64,000 nucleotides of DNA from Chamaea fasciata (GCA_029207755.1 JARCOQ010000011.1:26477712-26541711), one strand, 5' to 3'. Positions 1-14,568 are shown, counted from the first letter of the stretch. Translations and numbers: made by a program. The notes: generated by a model not told the origin, from the sequence alone.

Positions 1-211
1 TGAACCACATAGAAACAATCCAAGGGTAGAAGGAACAAGTTGTCCGGAGAATTTGTGGCTGCCCCATCCCTGGGAGCGTCCATGGGCAGGTTGGACCGGG
101 CTTGGAGCAGCCTGGGATAGTGGAAGATGTCCCGGCCATGGCATGGGGCTGGAACAAGATAATCTTTAAGGTCTCTTCCAACCCAAATGACTCTGGGATT
201 CTGTAATTCTG
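1..211 (+). mobile_element. CR1 non-LTR retrotransposon, 3' end (cut by the left edge)
   Basis: This is the 3' untranslated end of an avian CR1 LINE in plus orientation. Recognisable blocks in order are tgtggctgccccatccctgg (55-74, the first two bases t/g approximate), a block resembling 'caggttggac', 'gatagtggaagatgtccc' and 'atctttaaggtctcttccaa', then a decayed ATTCT-type tail near 194-211. CR1 copies are usually 5'-truncated, and any further 5' sequence here lies outside the window. Divergence from the pattern I remember looks moderate. No open reading frame is left, so it is an inert copy. The orientation and identity are clear; the exact CR1 subfamily cannot be named by eye. Confidence 0.93.
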
Positions 212-3200
212 CCCTTCTGTGGGAGGGTAAACTCTCTTAGGTAAGCTTTCTTAGGCCCAGACATGCAGACACAAAACCTGCTGTGAAGTGCTGGTTATAG
301 CAGGATGGTGGGAACGTTCCTGTCCTTTTGCCGTCTTCTGTATAACGGAGTGCTGTTTTCTTTTACAGCAATTTTGGTGTGCAGCAGAACAATGAAGTTG
401 GTACTAGCAGTAGAACAATCAAGTTGTTACTAAATGCTTTGCTTTCATTGTTTCTCACAGAGTATAAATTGGTCAGTAATTGATGAGCTTGGGAAAGTCT
501 AGATGAATACAGAAACTTCATTGCTATTCCACTGAGCAGCTGTCTTGTTTGGTGGCAAGCATTTCTGCAAAGGGTAGGGTCAGATGCTGACAATGCAGCA
601 GGAAATGTGTTGCAGCTGTGGATGCATTAACTGATGTGATAGGGTACGTTCTTTACATAAAAGAAGGCAAAACCATCAGTTGTGTCCCTCTGTTCCTGTT
701 TCTCATTCATGTCTGCTTTGACTTCTCCTTCCCTGTCTCTGGTCCTGGCAGCTCTGCCTCGCTGGCTGCTCCATGTGAAATTGCTCAGGCAGAATAACTG
801 CTCAGAAATAACTTTGTGTATGGTGGCCATGCAGCCCTCAGTGAGCTCTGCCTGTCCAGCACTTGGAGTCACAGCTTTCTCTCATCTACTGCAGGTAATT
901 TCTCTTTCACTACACCAGCTGTATTTTTCTTAGCAACCCTCTTCAGTCTTACACATCCATGTTAACAATTTATTTTGCCCATATGCTAAGTATCTGCTCT
1001 AATAATTAGCAGCGTTGTGTATCCATTTAGTACCACATCATTTTAAATGCAGTATGTTCGTATTTCCTAGTCCACATATCTCCCCCCAAGCAATACCACA
1101 GGTGCTTCCTTTAGACCTCTGTTTTCCTTTGAACTACAGTGGTTCAGCTCGTTAGCCTGTCTCACTTCTTATCAGTCACACTCGCTTCTCATTACTCTGG
1201 TTGCAGAGCTACCATAATTAGATTTTATATTTTTAGACATTCATAAAGCTGCTTTGGTGTACACTGTGCTATCAGAAGTGTTTTAGACAAGCCGTAAGAC
1301 CAAACTAATTAAAATGTTCCACGGAGACTTTTTAAAGGAGAGTTGCTGTTGCTGCTGACTCGGTAAATTCAGGCACACGCAGCTGCTGGGGCCAGGGAAG
1401 GCTGACAGGAGAGGTTGCTCACACCTCCTGCCTGTGGAGGCCACAGCACCTCACCCTCACAACCTCACCGCGTAGTTTTTGCTTTCAGGCCGTTATGTCT
1501 GATGTCTCTTAGGAGAAGATAAGCCTCATTTGGCTTTAAAGATTTTGCTTTAGTCCCCCAAGCTTGCCTTTGCGCTGCTGGAAGTCCTTCCCCTCTTGCC
1601 AAAGGCGGTGCGGAGATCTTGAGCATCTAACTTTGTTCAGGTAATCTAAATGCTTCTCAGAAACTGCAAATAGGGCCTCCCCACCCTATTCACTGCTTGT
1701 GTTCATTGTATTCTCTATTATTTTGTAGTCTCCTGCAGGGGATTTTTTACCAGAGGTAGAATCTCTCCGTTTATTTCCTTTCCTGAACAGCTGCATTTTC
1801 CTCCTCCTGTGAGTTGCTGCTCTCTTGTTCTTCTGCAACAGCTCAGTAAATGTTGGGCTGAGCCTGTGTTTCCACTTTTATGTAGGGAAATCTGTAGATA
1901 GATGGACCTTGGTGATGATAAGAGAGGCGGGTCTGGGAGGCACCTGCAAGGCTGTGCATACTAGTAAGATATTCATAGAATTATTGCTGCTTCTGTTTTA
2001 AAATGGAGCTTTTTGCAGGAGCATTTGCCACATACTCAGCAGTATCTCTTGAGATGTAACTTACTCTATAGTCTCTACACAGAACGGGATATTTTTAGAT
2101 GGGAGCAATTTTGTACACAGGAAGCTTTAGGTTTACTTCCTTCACTGGCATACTTTTTGTGTTGAATAGAATCTGAGCTATTGAATTTCACCCTCTCACA
2201 AAATAACATGCACAGATGTATTTATATTTATTTTGTAACTTAATTTGTATTTATAAATTTATGTTGCAGACATTCCACCTGAAACAAGAAAAATGACCTG
2301 GTATTGTAGTAGGTTGGTCATTTCCATGGAAATCCAGCTTCTAACATGAAACTTGCTTGGAAATTAGTCACAACAGGTGTAATCACTCTCCATCCTTCCA
2401 TCACATTTATTCCCTCTCTGCTAGCAGTAGAAATTTTTGCTTTGGGGAAGCAGGAAACTGTATTCCACCAACATAAACATATTCTTCTGTCATTCAGACA
2501 CTGATTTTAGAATTAGCCAAAAAAGTTGAAGGTCTATTTTACAATAAGAACAACTCAATTACTGGAATCTTTAAAGGGAATAAGTCGCAGTAAATATGAA
2601 ACAAGTTTATGATAGTATTCAAAAATAACTACTGCAGGGTAAATTTACATAAATAACAATTGTTCTTTCAGAATCCAAAGCACTATATTTATTTTCTTCT
2701 TCAATAGAGTGCTTGCTGCTATATTTCCATAACTATTAATTTTGGTCTTGTATTAATTATTATTTGTATTATTGTTATTTGTGTATTAACTGTGGAAAGT
2801 ATTGGCTTTTGAAAACCTTCTGGAAATTTCTTACAGCTGTATTGTATCATGTTTTTGCCCTAGAATTTTCAAGGCCATCTGTATAAGGCAGTTGGAGGCC
2901 ACAGATTCACTAAGGGACACTGGATTTGTTCTGTTCAGTAGAACAGGAACTCCAGACACAAGGGCTTTGGGATATCACACCTTGATGTATGCAAATATAT
3001 ACACAAACTACAGGATTGTTTCCACATGGTGATGTATTCTTATCTTTGAGCATGCACAAAAATGTTTCCACAAAGTGTATTTTTTGTAATGGCTTTTTAT
3101 AAACAGGATTTTGTCTGCAGGAGTCTATCTGAAAAGAGATTTCTTTGTCAACTGATACTCCTCCTTGTGTTGAATCCATCATTTATTCCTCATGCAACTC

Positions 3201-6200
3201 TGGAAAAAGAGAGAGGTGGACTGTAGCCAAGTCTCTAGACGCTCCGGAGGACTCTGGTTTTACACCCTGTAAAGAGATTGATGTTGTGCTTGCTGCAGAA
3301 ACACACAGACTGTTTGTAGATAAACAGGAGAATCACACAGCAGCGTGTGAGGAGCGCTCCCAAGGGCTCCCACTGACCTGACTCCTCCTGTATTTTCATG
3401 GGGGAGCATTTAGAGAAGCCCTGAGTCTCTGTCTGTGGGGTTTATAGAGCAGTAAATAAATTGGTGCAGCTCTTAGCCGGGCTGGAGCTCTCCATCCACA
3501 CTCTGCCCTCCCGGGAAGGGTCAAGAGAGCAGCTGGATGAGAGGGCACCGCCTGTCAGCTTGGAGACTCCCACACAGGATCAAGGCAGGCAAACACCTTG
3601 CTCCTCTAGCAGACTTCGAGAGGGTTTACAAATGGCAGAACCACACTTATGTGGCTCAAGAGCTCAAATGAAAAGCAGGGGCAGTGACAGAAACTGGCTG
3701 CGGGAGCTGGGGCAGTGTGCCTGGAGAAAGCAGACCTCTAGCTCCGGCAGCAGCAGAGAAGAACAAGTAGATGTTATTTGAAAATTATGATCTCCACCTT
3801 TCAGTTAGGTGAACATTTGGTGCCTCACTCCACCTTTCTCATAGATAATGGTGGCATGAAAACCTTCGGCATTTCTGTTTTTCTCAAGAAAGAAAATGTG
3901 TTGGGGAATGTTTACACAACTCCGGCTCATGAGCTGGTCTACAATTAGGACAGGCTTCTTCAAACATAAACATGAAATATTTACAAAAGCAGGCATGTTA
4001 AAAACCAAGAGAAAGGAGTGCAACTGACCTCCTGGGTTTGGCATTTGATTTTAAAACCTTTCCTTTCCCTAAGGATAAGAAGTTTGAGGGAATGGATGCA
4101 GTTAAGGAACAGGTTAGGCATCTCTGTCCAACATCATTTCTAGAATAATCAAGAAAAATGGATCTCTTTAAACTGCCTTTTGCTTCTCCAGTTAGAAACT
4201 TGAATATTTGTTCTATGCTTCTTTGTTCTGTGTTGCAGATCAAGTGTGTTGTCCCTGAGGACAATTCAACCTGTTTATTCTGTAAATTTAAACTGAGAGA
4301 AGCCCCCAGGCCCTGCAGGGTTGGGCAGTGTGCTCTCTTCGCATGGGGCTCATCACCTCCTGCGCACATGTCCTGGGCTCTCACACGAGTTGCATTTACT
4401 CCTTTCTCTCACTGTCCTCTCTTCATATAAATTGAAGGTGCCTTTTTTTTTTTAAACCATCAGATGGTTTGCTTTGTCTAGCAGAAGTAAGAGCTTGCAT
4501 TGTTATTTCTGCCTTAATAGCTCAGCAGAGGTTTCAGTCTATTTGAAGATTCTCGTAATGATTTCGGTGATTTTTATGTGCATACAGGGGGGATTTATTG
4601 ATGTATGAAAGCCAATATTAAGTGTCAAAGACAGGAAATAAGAAATGTGCCCATGTATGCAGGCTTTCTGTGTAAGCCTACTGCCCATAATCAGTTGTTA
4701 GTGATGTTGATTTTTCTGTTTCGTTCGTGCCATAAGAAGTGTTTCAGAGAGGCTTTAGAGCCCCACAGAATCCAGCTGTGTCTTGTGCACTCATTGTTCA
4801 TAGCCTGGTGATGACAGGAGCTATCAAAAAATACCACAGGAGTTTGGGTCAGGGTCTGTGTGCTGATTCTGGTTCTTCAGCTGAATTCCCCTCAAGTGTT
4901 TTCTGGTTTTTTACAGTCTTTCTCCCTGTATAAGCTGTTAGTTCTTCGTTTATACTGAGACCATTATCTTTTCTAAAGCACTTTTCTCTAAAAACATCCT
5001 GCTTCTTTAAGCTTCATAGTCCCAAGTCCGCACTGGGGACCAGCTTCTGTCCTGCTGAGACAGGAGGGAGCAGGTGGCATTCATCCTAGAGGAGCTGTGA
5101 TCTAGTACAAGCAGGAAAACTACAATAAAAAAAGACAAATTAGGGTTGTATAAAGAAGCAACGCAGTAATTATGGCAAACTTGATAGCTGGCATTATCCG
5201 CATAGCCTGATAGGATGGAGTGTCTTTTGTCAGCCTTTTTGTTTTTCTCTGGAGCACTGGTCCAGCAGTTTGCTGGAATGTGGTGTGTGTTGCTTAGCCC
5301 ACAGGAGAGGAGGAGGTGTTAAAACAACATGGCTTCTACAAGGCTGTGGGTTGGATATCAGAGCAGAAAATGGAGCTGCAGCTGGCCTGTTCAGGATGTT
5401 CAGGACAATTAACAAACATGGCTCTTTGTTCACGTCCTTGCTGCACTGTTAGACAACACCCAGGAAAAGCAATTCTGCATTTCCATATCGGGGTTCTGAA
5501 AGAAGAGATGGGGATGAAAGCTGTTATCCCTCTGAGGAGAATGTTTCCTGTTTGGTAGAGCGCAGCCATTCTTTCTGATGCAAGGAAAACTTATTGGTGA
5601 ACAGCAAATAAACCTTAACAAGAAATATCCAGTGAAGGGTAAGAGGAAATAGAAAGCTCAAGGGTTCTGGCATGAGCACATACTTTACAAGCAGATTAAA
5701 ATCACTGAAAGAACATTTCACTCTTCTACTGGCAAGTGAGCTGTTTAACCAATGAGGTGTTGTATTCATTTTTTCTTTCCTGTGCAGGGAAAAAACAGCG
5801 GAAAATTCTTATGGCCAGGTCTCTTCTCTGACTTCATAAATCTCAGCTGAGATTCAGAGGACTCAATAGCTTATTCTGTACCCTCTGATCAGGATAAATC
5901 CAGACTCTCTGTTGTGTTGCCTCTGTTAAATGGGTGGAGCACACTTTACAGTCCTTGTTCTGAGGTTGTTCAGAATTGAGACCTGCTCCTTTCAACGCCT
6001 TTCTGGTTCACATCCAGAACCTGTCCCCCCAAAAGAAAGGCCCAGCAGAGGTTTATGTGTGGGATCTTGCACTGAGTCGTGGCAGCTGTGGTGCACGTTG
6101 ACTCTTGCTCCCAGGGCCAGCAGCTCACACCTAACCTCAGAGGGTACTCCTTCTCATGCTGCAGAATATTCCTATTGAAATGTCATGGGAAATAAACAAG

Positions 6201-8366
6201 AAATGGGGACAGTTCAGTCTCACCCTGCTGCACCAACCCAGGGTTAGTAAATGGTGTTATCGAGGCAGCAGCTCTGTTTCCCTTTCCCAAGGCAGTTAAT
6301 GGCCCCGGCAGGCAGAGCAGTAAAGGGTGGATCTGCCTCACTGATGGGCCTGTCACAGTTATCACTCAGCAGCTGCAAAACAGTACCGATGGACTATATG
6401 GAAATTTAGGCACGTAAGTGAAACCGTTTACTAAGGCTCTGCTTTCAGAGTTCGGGGTTTTGTTTTGCCTTATTTCTTGCAGACACTTTCTGGAGTGGGA
6501 CATCATTACAGACCTTTTCAAGACCTCCTTCAGTTCTAGGTCAACAGTGCTACGTAAACCCTCCATAGGCCTAAACCATTTGTAATATATCAAATATGTG
6601 TAAATTCTGTAGACAGAAAATACCTTATTTCTGTAGTATTTTCTGAAAACATACTGAAAATTCACTTAAAGACTTTAGCCAGAACTCACATGCAAAAAAT
6701 ATGCTTCCTTCTCTGCATTACAAGAAAGCAATTAGTGAACACTGGAGGCAACAGCTTTTGCTAATCAAAAGAGCTGAGTTCAACTTGTGTCTGCCTAAGC
6801 AATTCTGTTTTGGAAGAAAAAGGGAAACCAGACAAACTACTGGACTATTAATTAAAATGAAAACATGCCATGCAATTAATTCTTTTAAAAGCAAGAATTT
6901 TTCATTCATAGTGCAAATGTGTTAGGAAAATGACATGGCTAATACTCAGTCTTTGAACACTGTATTATGTGAATGACTTTTAAGATTCAACCTTTCAAGT
7001 TCATGTCCGTTGGTGTTAAAGTATTTTTTATTTAAATGCTTCTAGAACATTGAAATCACATTTTCACCACCCTTTTCCATTTTGATCTTACTATTTGGTA
7101 GATTTTTCCATCTTTGCTTCACCATCACATGCTTTTCATGCTCCATAAGAAGAATCCGGGGAACTTTAAACAGAGGCTTGAGGAAGAATAGGTCTTTTAC
7201 AGTTCTCACTGTGTTTGGCTGGATAAGTATCGTCCCTTTTTTCTTCCTCTCCTCTCTTTTTTGTCTTTTACTGTTGTGATGTTATAAGACATAAGGAAAA
7301 TTCAAATTAACTTAATGTCTTTAAATATTTTTCTTGTTGCAGAGAGCAGGCCCTACAGCTTGTCCTGATAGTTGTATTTCCAGCTGTAATAGTTCTGATT
7401 TAATCTTTAAATGAAACATCCCAACACAGGATTTGTTATTATTCATTTATACATTAGTATTGAGGAAAAAAATCTCTCCTGGTATTTGGTGAGATCCAAA
7501 CTGAATTCTTGACTTTGCTGCAGATTTCTTGCTTGTTCATGGGAATTTGTTGAGTCTGTACACCTGAGATAAGTCTTTTGATGATATAAATATTACGCAA
7601 TTGTAGTAGTTATTACTCTATTGTTGTTTCTATCAGAGCAGTCAAAACCCCAAACAAGAGCCTAAATTTTTAATTTCCCTACAGTCTTTTGACAAAGCTT
7701 TTGCCTCCAGCTGAATACAGAGATCTTGGTTGTTTGATAGATGCATTTTAAGGGCAGTTGAGTGTTTTTCATGATTGGTTCATCAGTATGAACCAACCAA
7801 TATATTGACAGACTAGTGAAAGATGGCATTTAATGATAATTTTAGTCTTGGGGTGAAGGGATGAACTTAAAGATTTCTTTAGGTCCTTTCAGCCTATCTT
7901 TGTCTGAAGTAACCTATCATAGACTTTGCTAATGTTCAATTAAAGAGGGAGATGTAGCAGACAAAAACCTTCAACTTATTTTCCTGTAGTCTCCACAAGG
8001 ATAGAGTTTAGAGAGAGAAGAATGTATAATCCAATGTTTTGCCTGAGATGTGATGTCTGCTTTCCAGATTATCAAAATGTCAGTGGTAAATTTTTCTAGT
8101 TTGTTTTCTCTTTTATAATTAAGTTTCCTGTCTCCCTGTCATGCTCCCACCCCCCACTACCATTTTTGTTCATCTCCCTCTCGAAGGAACCAAACCAACA
8201 GGCCAGTTTTCCTCCTGCTGTGAAGTTAAAAAACTCAAGATAATGTTAAATTCACATGGACTGTGCTGCTCTGCCAATCTCTGAAATGTCATTGCCTGGG
8301 CAGCCTGCTGGGCTCAGTTCAGCACCACGGTGCCAGGACTGCTAATAAAAAAAGAATAAAGGTTAA
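212..8366. other. No gene seen; mainly unique AT-rich non-coding DNA
   Basis: About 8 kb without a supported gene. Open frames reach only 128 codons (3998-4384, minus) and 106 codons (3461-3781, plus); both overlap other frames and show no domain, signal peptide or convincing splice context. Short T and A runs occur, for example near 4441. The segment 2200-2800 is strongly AT-rich. Apart from the duplication at 381-432, no transposon end, RNA gene or long tandem array was recognised. It is consistent with intergenic or deep intronic sequence. Confidence 0.6.
381..432. repeat. 26-bp tandem duplication, two copies
   Basis: Two adjacent 26-base units, 381-406 and 407-432, differ at three positions (c/t, g/c and g/t). 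Both begin gcag and end with tacta. The few differences suggest an old local duplication rather than an active minisatellite. It lies about 170 bases after the CR1 end and has no evident function. Confidence 0.85.
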
Positions 8367-8392
8367 TGAGGGAGGGAGGGAGGGGATGGAGG
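8367..8392. repeat. (GGGA)n short purine microsatellite
   Basis: Four GGGA-type units followed by ggatggagga, all purine apart from one T. The run is too short to be called a minisatellite. It lies in otherwise unique sequence. Confidence 0.8.
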
Positions 8393-11300
8393 ATGTGCTA
8401 TTATCCAAAAGCAAGTTGTCTGCTTTCTATCTGTAAGGTTTGCTCAAGGCCTAAGGTTTTAATTTTTTATTTTTTATTTTCTCCCCCTTATAGCAGGGTT
8501 TTTCTTTCATCCATGGGGTAAATCACAGTGGATTCACTGGACTCACTCCAGTATCTTGCCTTCAGCATGGTGTCCTCGGTTTCTCCAGTAGTCCTTGAAG
8601 TTATGAATGAGTTATCCTCATCTGGCTCTGCGTGATTGTAAGGCATAAATGAGGTCTTCTGTGGCTCTAGAGGTCCCTGTTTCTAGAAGCAAAAACCTGA
8701 TCATGCCCAGGGCCCTCTCTGTTAGTGGAGGTGCCTCTTGTCCGTCCCAGTGTAAAGTGGTTCCTGTGCCCTGGCACATATCACTGTGTGTTTGTGGCAT
8801 GAGGGTCTTGTCATAACAGGGTATTTCTCTCTTCATGTTGGGTGGTTGCTCAGTTTTTTCACCTATTGAGCTCCTTCAGAAGGATGTGCTGCTGTGAGCA
8901 GCCTGTGTGCAGTGCAGGGGCTGACTGGAAGATAAAGAAAAGCCAAAGGCCATCAGACACAGGTTTTTATTCCTGTCCACCAGCGCACAGTAGCTCCATT
9001 TCAGCTCTAACACACCTCCACGGGTGGAGGACGCTGCTCCCACCATCTGTCACTGCCCCTCTCCTTCCTGCCATGCCCTTGTGTGTTGTCAGATCTGGTG
9101 TTTGTGTATTTCTTCCCACATAGAACTCTTCCATGCAAATGCTCTGTGCTGTGTAACGCCATGCTCTGAGCTTAGACTGCAGCTGGTTCCCTCTTCTGCC
9201 TTGTGTCTCTGACAGTGACCTGACCCTGCTGCGCACAGGAAGCAGATCTGCCCTTTTCCTCCACCTTCTACATCTGCTTTTGTCACTGCAGTCACAGCCG
9301 GCTGGTCACTGCCAAAAAAAGTGCACGTTAGGATTTGTGTGGGTCTGTGCATCTCGAGCCTATGAATTTGCTTTTTATGGTGAATTTACAGTGTTGGGAT
9401 ATTGCTGGTACACAACCACATAGCTTTCAACTGCAGCTGAGACAGACAGTTAAGTGTCTGTCCCAGGATGAATTTTTATTTTTAGAATTATGAAAAATAA
9501 CTTACTTTACAAAAGTAAGAATCTGTCTTACCTCCCATTCCACCTTTCTTTAGTAACCCCCTGGAAAGCAGACAGGGAGGCTGACAGAAAAATTCTCCAC
9601 AGCAACAAATAACAGGTTGGAATCTGACAGCTAGAAAATATTCTTAGCTGTAAGTCATACTTATGGTAGCGGAGAAGTCCGAAAAATTCCACTTTTTTAT
9701 TTGTTGAAAAGCTGGTCCCAACTTAGGTGATTGCTGTAGTTATTGCTTTTCTCCCTCTTACTGCAAACTGTTTCGGCAACTATTATTTTACTGCTTTTTT
9801 AACCATTAAAAAAAAATTTCATATCACAATAGAAACAGTTTAAATTTGTGTGAGACCAGGATAAAAATGTATAAATGGGCGTGCATATAAATACAACAGT
9901 GAAAGTACTCACCCATCAGTGTATCCATACAGATACACAGATTTACCTATAGATATTCATTATAGAGAGATCAAAAAGACCAGGTATTGCTTGTCAAGGT
10001 TTAATCAACTGGAATTGAAAATTAAATTAAAAACAAGAGGTGTCACAACTGCAACAAACAAAATGGTTCCCAGAATTTGCTTCACTAGGAGGTTATCCTT
10101 TGTTATTTGAAAAATTACAGAAATTTACAGTAGTTGCTACCTGTTTATAAATTGAGTGGGAGGGTGGTGGGAGGAAAGCTTATTTCTTTAAATCCTCCAT
10201 TGCCATCAGTACATTAATAATGGAGAAAGTAAATCTCTATTAAAAAAAAAAAAAAAAGAAAAAAGAAAAAAAAAAAATCCACCTTACCTGAAGAGTAGAG
10301 GGAATTTGTTTGCTCTTTGTTTTTTGACTTTGAGTTTTTAAATTTAATTCATTAGACTTGAGCAAAATTACGAAACAAAGTTCAAATTCAGCAGTTACAG
10401 TCATCCTCCAGCTCTCATTTAAGTCAATGGAAGTCTTGACAATCCCTGTGCATTGCACAGTGCTGGAGGCAGAATACACAATGAGAGGGAAAACCTAATC
10501 TAAGTGTTATACGTAGATACACCCAAGTGTTGCATGAAATGATTCTGTAGACTGTTGTGCAATGTAGTAAAAAATGTGTGACAGTAAAATATAACCAGGG
10601 CTACTGCAGAGAAACACCACAGAAATAAAATAGTTTAGAGCAAAATAAAAGAAATGAAACCAGATACTATTGACAAGAAAGTAGAATACTGTGGTGAGAA
10701 GGAAAAGACCATGCTAAGCTGAGTTTTTGGTTAAAAATAATTTAATATACAGCTTTATATTTTCAGTCATAAAGGACAGTGTTTTAGAGCCTTCTTCAAA
10801 GGACGCCACTATTGAGACTAACTCAAAGGAACTTTGAAACAGAAGAGCAAAACTCCCTTGAAGGCAGGGACCAAGAGCTCTAATTTGCTTTGCAGAAGCG
10901 GAAGGAACAAAATTCATGCAGAGATCCCTCCCATTCCCTTAATTTTTATAGAGGATTTTCACAGTCTGCTCTGAAGGTGCCTCCCTGGGGTGCATTTTTC
11001 CAACCCCCGTTATCAGCTCTAGTGCGGCACTGCTCAGTGATGGGTAATTTGTCAGACAGGGAGCGAGGCTGCCCAGGCTTGTGTGTGTGTACAGATACCA
11101 CATCCTGCGTGCCAGACCAGGCATTTAATTGCTCTCGTCGTGCTCCTATAAACCCCTTGCAGCCTTTTCAACAGTGGTTGCTCTCATTTACATAAACACT
11201 GTGGAAGTTTGCTGGTGCTGATGCCGTGTCCCGATTGCCTGAAAAATTAAAGGCAGGAGGAAGGATTCCCTTCTCCCTCTCAGAGGCCCATCCATGGGGA

Positions 11301-14300
11301 CATCAGCTCCTAGAGAGGCTGTTCTGTTTGTCAGACCTGAAAAAGGGACATGTGTGTCCCTATACAGGTTACAAGACAATGAGCTTATGGCTCAGAGTTG
11401 ATTTTCATTTTTTTTACTCTAACCCTCTTGAGGGAGGTGGTGAGAGAGGGCAACAAGTCTCTCTGTTTTTTGATCAGGGACAAACTCAGTTTCAGGCATA
11501 TTTGAAAAATGAAGATTCTGCTTCCTTTATTGTATCTGTTTAGAAGAGCAAACAGAAATTATGTTCCACTGATGTTCAGTGTCTCTAATTGTAATTAAAT
11601 TTCTGACAGTGAACAAGTGGCTTTGTACTCATGATTAATGAAAAAGTTTGCTAGTTCAGCTGCCTCTTTTTCATGAACTTGACTGAATTGGCATTTAGAA
11701 TAAGAGGCATCACAAGGAAAAGGCATGTCTTCTACTTATGGGAAATAAATCTTGATTTCTTTTAAATATTATTTAAATTAGACCCTTCTGGCCGTATCCA
11801 TCCCTGCTCTCATTCTAACCAGCAGTTTCAAAAGATGAGTGAGTGACTATAGTCCTTGTTTTTATGAACTGCAGTTAAAAATCCACGAGTTTTCTTTATA
11901 GAAACGGTGTCTTTTGAAGCTATGCATGAAATGCCTTTTTTTTTTTCCCTGGGTTATAAGAACCACTGAATTACTCAGAAATTCAGAATCCACATCCATT
12001 TCTATTATCATTGCTGGGTTTGCTTAAGTTTAATACTTTCCTTGTCAGCTTCTTTTGTCTACTTTAATATGATTTTTATTTACTCTGTAGCAGCAAATAC
12101 CCAGAACACCTATATTTGATTGAAATTTTACCATCTGTGATCTTCATATGTGTGGGACGTGTCTGGTAAATTGGAGTGTAACACTTTCCTGTTTTGCTGT
12201 GGCTGCAGATGGGAATTCCTTTTTGATGAGCAGTTGATTTTCTCAAGGTGCTGTAGGATCACAGCACTGCAAGGTGGACTTAGTGTCCTCCAAATGTGAG
12301 TCCTTGGGGTTCTCCAAATACATTCCCCTGACTCAAGGCAGCTTTCCTTGAGATTTTTTTTCCCCCTATATTTTAAAGAGAACTGAACAGACCTCACGAA
12401 AAGTTTTAGTGGAAATTTCCTGACATTTATCCCAGTTACAGTCCAATATCTATTACTTAACTGGCAAGAAAACTAGATTCCTAGAAAACCTGCTGTGTCT
12501 CTGTTTTTCATGTGAGGCTAAAGGTGGAGAGCTAAAAGGGTTTTTTTGGAGGTGGCGTGTGCAGGGTGGGCGGATCTGAGCTGCCTTTGGGTGTGCTGGA
12601 ACCAGAACTGTGGGAAAATCCCGGGCACAGACTCTGGGACTGGCTGCGCGTGGGCCAGCATGGGTAGAAATACCAACACTCCACCCAGCATCTATCCCAC
12701 ACTGTTTCCACTCTTTCTGCCTATCAGTGGGTGCAAATTACTACCCTTATGAATGTTGTTACTATATTAACCAAAAGCAGACCAGATCCTAGTGCCTTGT
12801 GGTGGAATTCTGTCTGGGATTGTCAGCCTGAAGCTGGAGATGGGAATTATGCTTTTTTAGGCAGGATTGGCAATGACTTGGGAGAATTTAGGTGAATCTT
12901 GACTTTGTGCTGCTTGTCAGGGGTATGGTTCACCTGATGAGTCGATGGAGGTGTATCCACCCTAACTCCTGCAGAATTTTGGTTTATTGTCCTTGATAGT
13001 ATTAAAACTGGATAGTAATTTTGATGATCGTTTTTTACTATGTAGGTATTATTGAGATCAATGTACTGAGTGCTATTGCTGAAACAAAAGCAAGGAAAAC
13101 AACAGGAATTTTGAAGAAAATCATAGGAAGCATTCCAAATGTTCTCAGAATCTATTAAAAATGTAATTAGGAAAGGGAGGATGTAGTTGTCTTCCTCCCA
13201 GGAAACACATGGCACTGCAGGACATTTATGGGTGGTCTTTGGGCTCAAAAGCATAAGATGAATCTCCCCAGGTCCCTGTGGATATCTGTAGGAAAAAAAT
13301 CCCTCCTTACCCTCCACTGGGAGGAAGGTGAAAGGACCAGGATGCGGAGATCACAGGCTGTATAATCAGCACCTTCAAAATAAGAACCTTCACAGAGCCT
13401 TTGATGATGAATGAACACCTGTCATATTGAATATACACATTCTTGGGGAGGGAAGGGAGTCTGAGAAGGTAAAAAAGTACAACTTTTAATTTAAAAAAAA
13501 ATCCAAATTTTGCATTTTAAGAACGCCAATTGATTTTCAAGTGTTCTGTGGGATTTGACATATGGTTTTATTAAGTTAGCACAATTATCCTGGAACCACT
13601 TATGGACAGCACTGACAAATGCAGCTCTTGGGAATGTGATTATGAGAAGACACTCAATGATTCTCAAGTGTTGTCTTTAGTAGTACTTGAGCAATTGACT
13701 CTGCAGAGTAATGAGACATCATCTCCACACTATCAAGATTCTGCCAAGTAATTATTTCTTGAGCTCCAGTTCTGTACAAATATTTAGTGGCTTTTGCAGT
13801 GCAGTCACATTTGAGATTGTGAGGGATGTTCCATGACTGTGAAACTGCACAGGGATGGGTTTATTTACATGGGATTGTCCAGGCAGATGTTGGAGCACTC
13901 CACCAGGCAGATGTGATGTTTGTTTGGCTGAAGTGCCAAGCTGGCCAGGAGCCTTGTGGCTGCAGCAGAGCTGTTTTGAGTTCAAGATGATTCACTCTGC
14001 CTTTCCAGAGGCTTTGTGAGCTCGGGCTCTACGCCCTGCCAAGGGGGCTCAGCTCTGGAGCTCTCATGTGCCCCGCTGGCTGAGAACATGAGGAGTTTAC
14101 ACCAGACACCATGTGGATTAGCCAGGATCTCTTCCTCTTCCCCATGGCCTAATCCAAATCCCAGAGGAGTGAAAAGATGATTACCCACTTACTTCATTAG
14201 TCTTTCAGTCAGAACTTGGTAGGAGAAGGAATTCACTAGGACTAGGGTATCCTGCTGCCAGGCATTCACACAACTGATCTTAGGCTGCCTGTCCTTACTG

Positions 14301-14517
14301 TGTCACAATTCTCTGATATTTTCTACCTTGATATAATACTTAATTTTTCCCCATAATTACAGCAACTACAATTACCACTCCAAGAATTTTGCCCATGACT
14401 AGTTTCAATCTGTTTGAAGCTGCTTGTATACCAATGGCTAATAAATTCTGAATGTGCAGTTTTTAGCAAATCTAAAATGTCAGAAGTTATCTCAGAGTCA
14501 CTGAGTTTCTAAAACTT

Positions 14518-14518
<1 letters not shown>
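8393..14518. other. No gene seen; unique DNA with poly(A)-type runs
   Basis: No gene is supported. The longest frame is 156 codons on the minus strand (12847-13317). It shows no known domain, is rich in Asn, Ser, Ile and Leu as AT-rich chance frames are, and lacks a clear splice context. A slightly CpG-richer stretch at about 11060-11240 could be a conserved element, but nothing identifies it. At 10405-10445 a block around 'aagtcaatggaagt' resembles short old repeats common in reptile and bird genomes; this is a weak similarity only. Confidence 0.55.
10242..10277. repeat. A-rich simple repeat
   Basis: A run of A interrupted by two G residues and ending in tcc. There is no upstream polyadenylation hexamer and no recognisable processed transcript body, so it is not called a retrocopy tail. 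Read on the minus strand it creates a spurious phenylalanine-rich peptide. Confidence 0.9.

Positions 14519-14568
<50 letters not shown>
14519..14568. repeat. (AAT)n microsatellite, about 16 units
   Basis: Fifty bases of uninterrupted AAT/TAA repeat, followed by gg. The perfect repetition suggests it is young or still changing in length, so it is likely polymorphic. It may be the remnant tail of a retroelement, but the sequence before it matches no family I recognise. A second array with the same unit lies at 25408-25453, with unrelated flanks. Confidence 0.97.

Noticed and set aside
10405..10445. Short block around 'aagtcaatggaagt' similar to common reptile repeats
   Set aside because: The match is only about 20 bases and no element boundary can be drawn.
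12847..13317. 156-codon minus-strand open frame
   Set aside because: There is no domain, no splice context and the composition is that of an AT-rich chance frame. A frame of this length is plausible by chance in 64 kb read in six frames.
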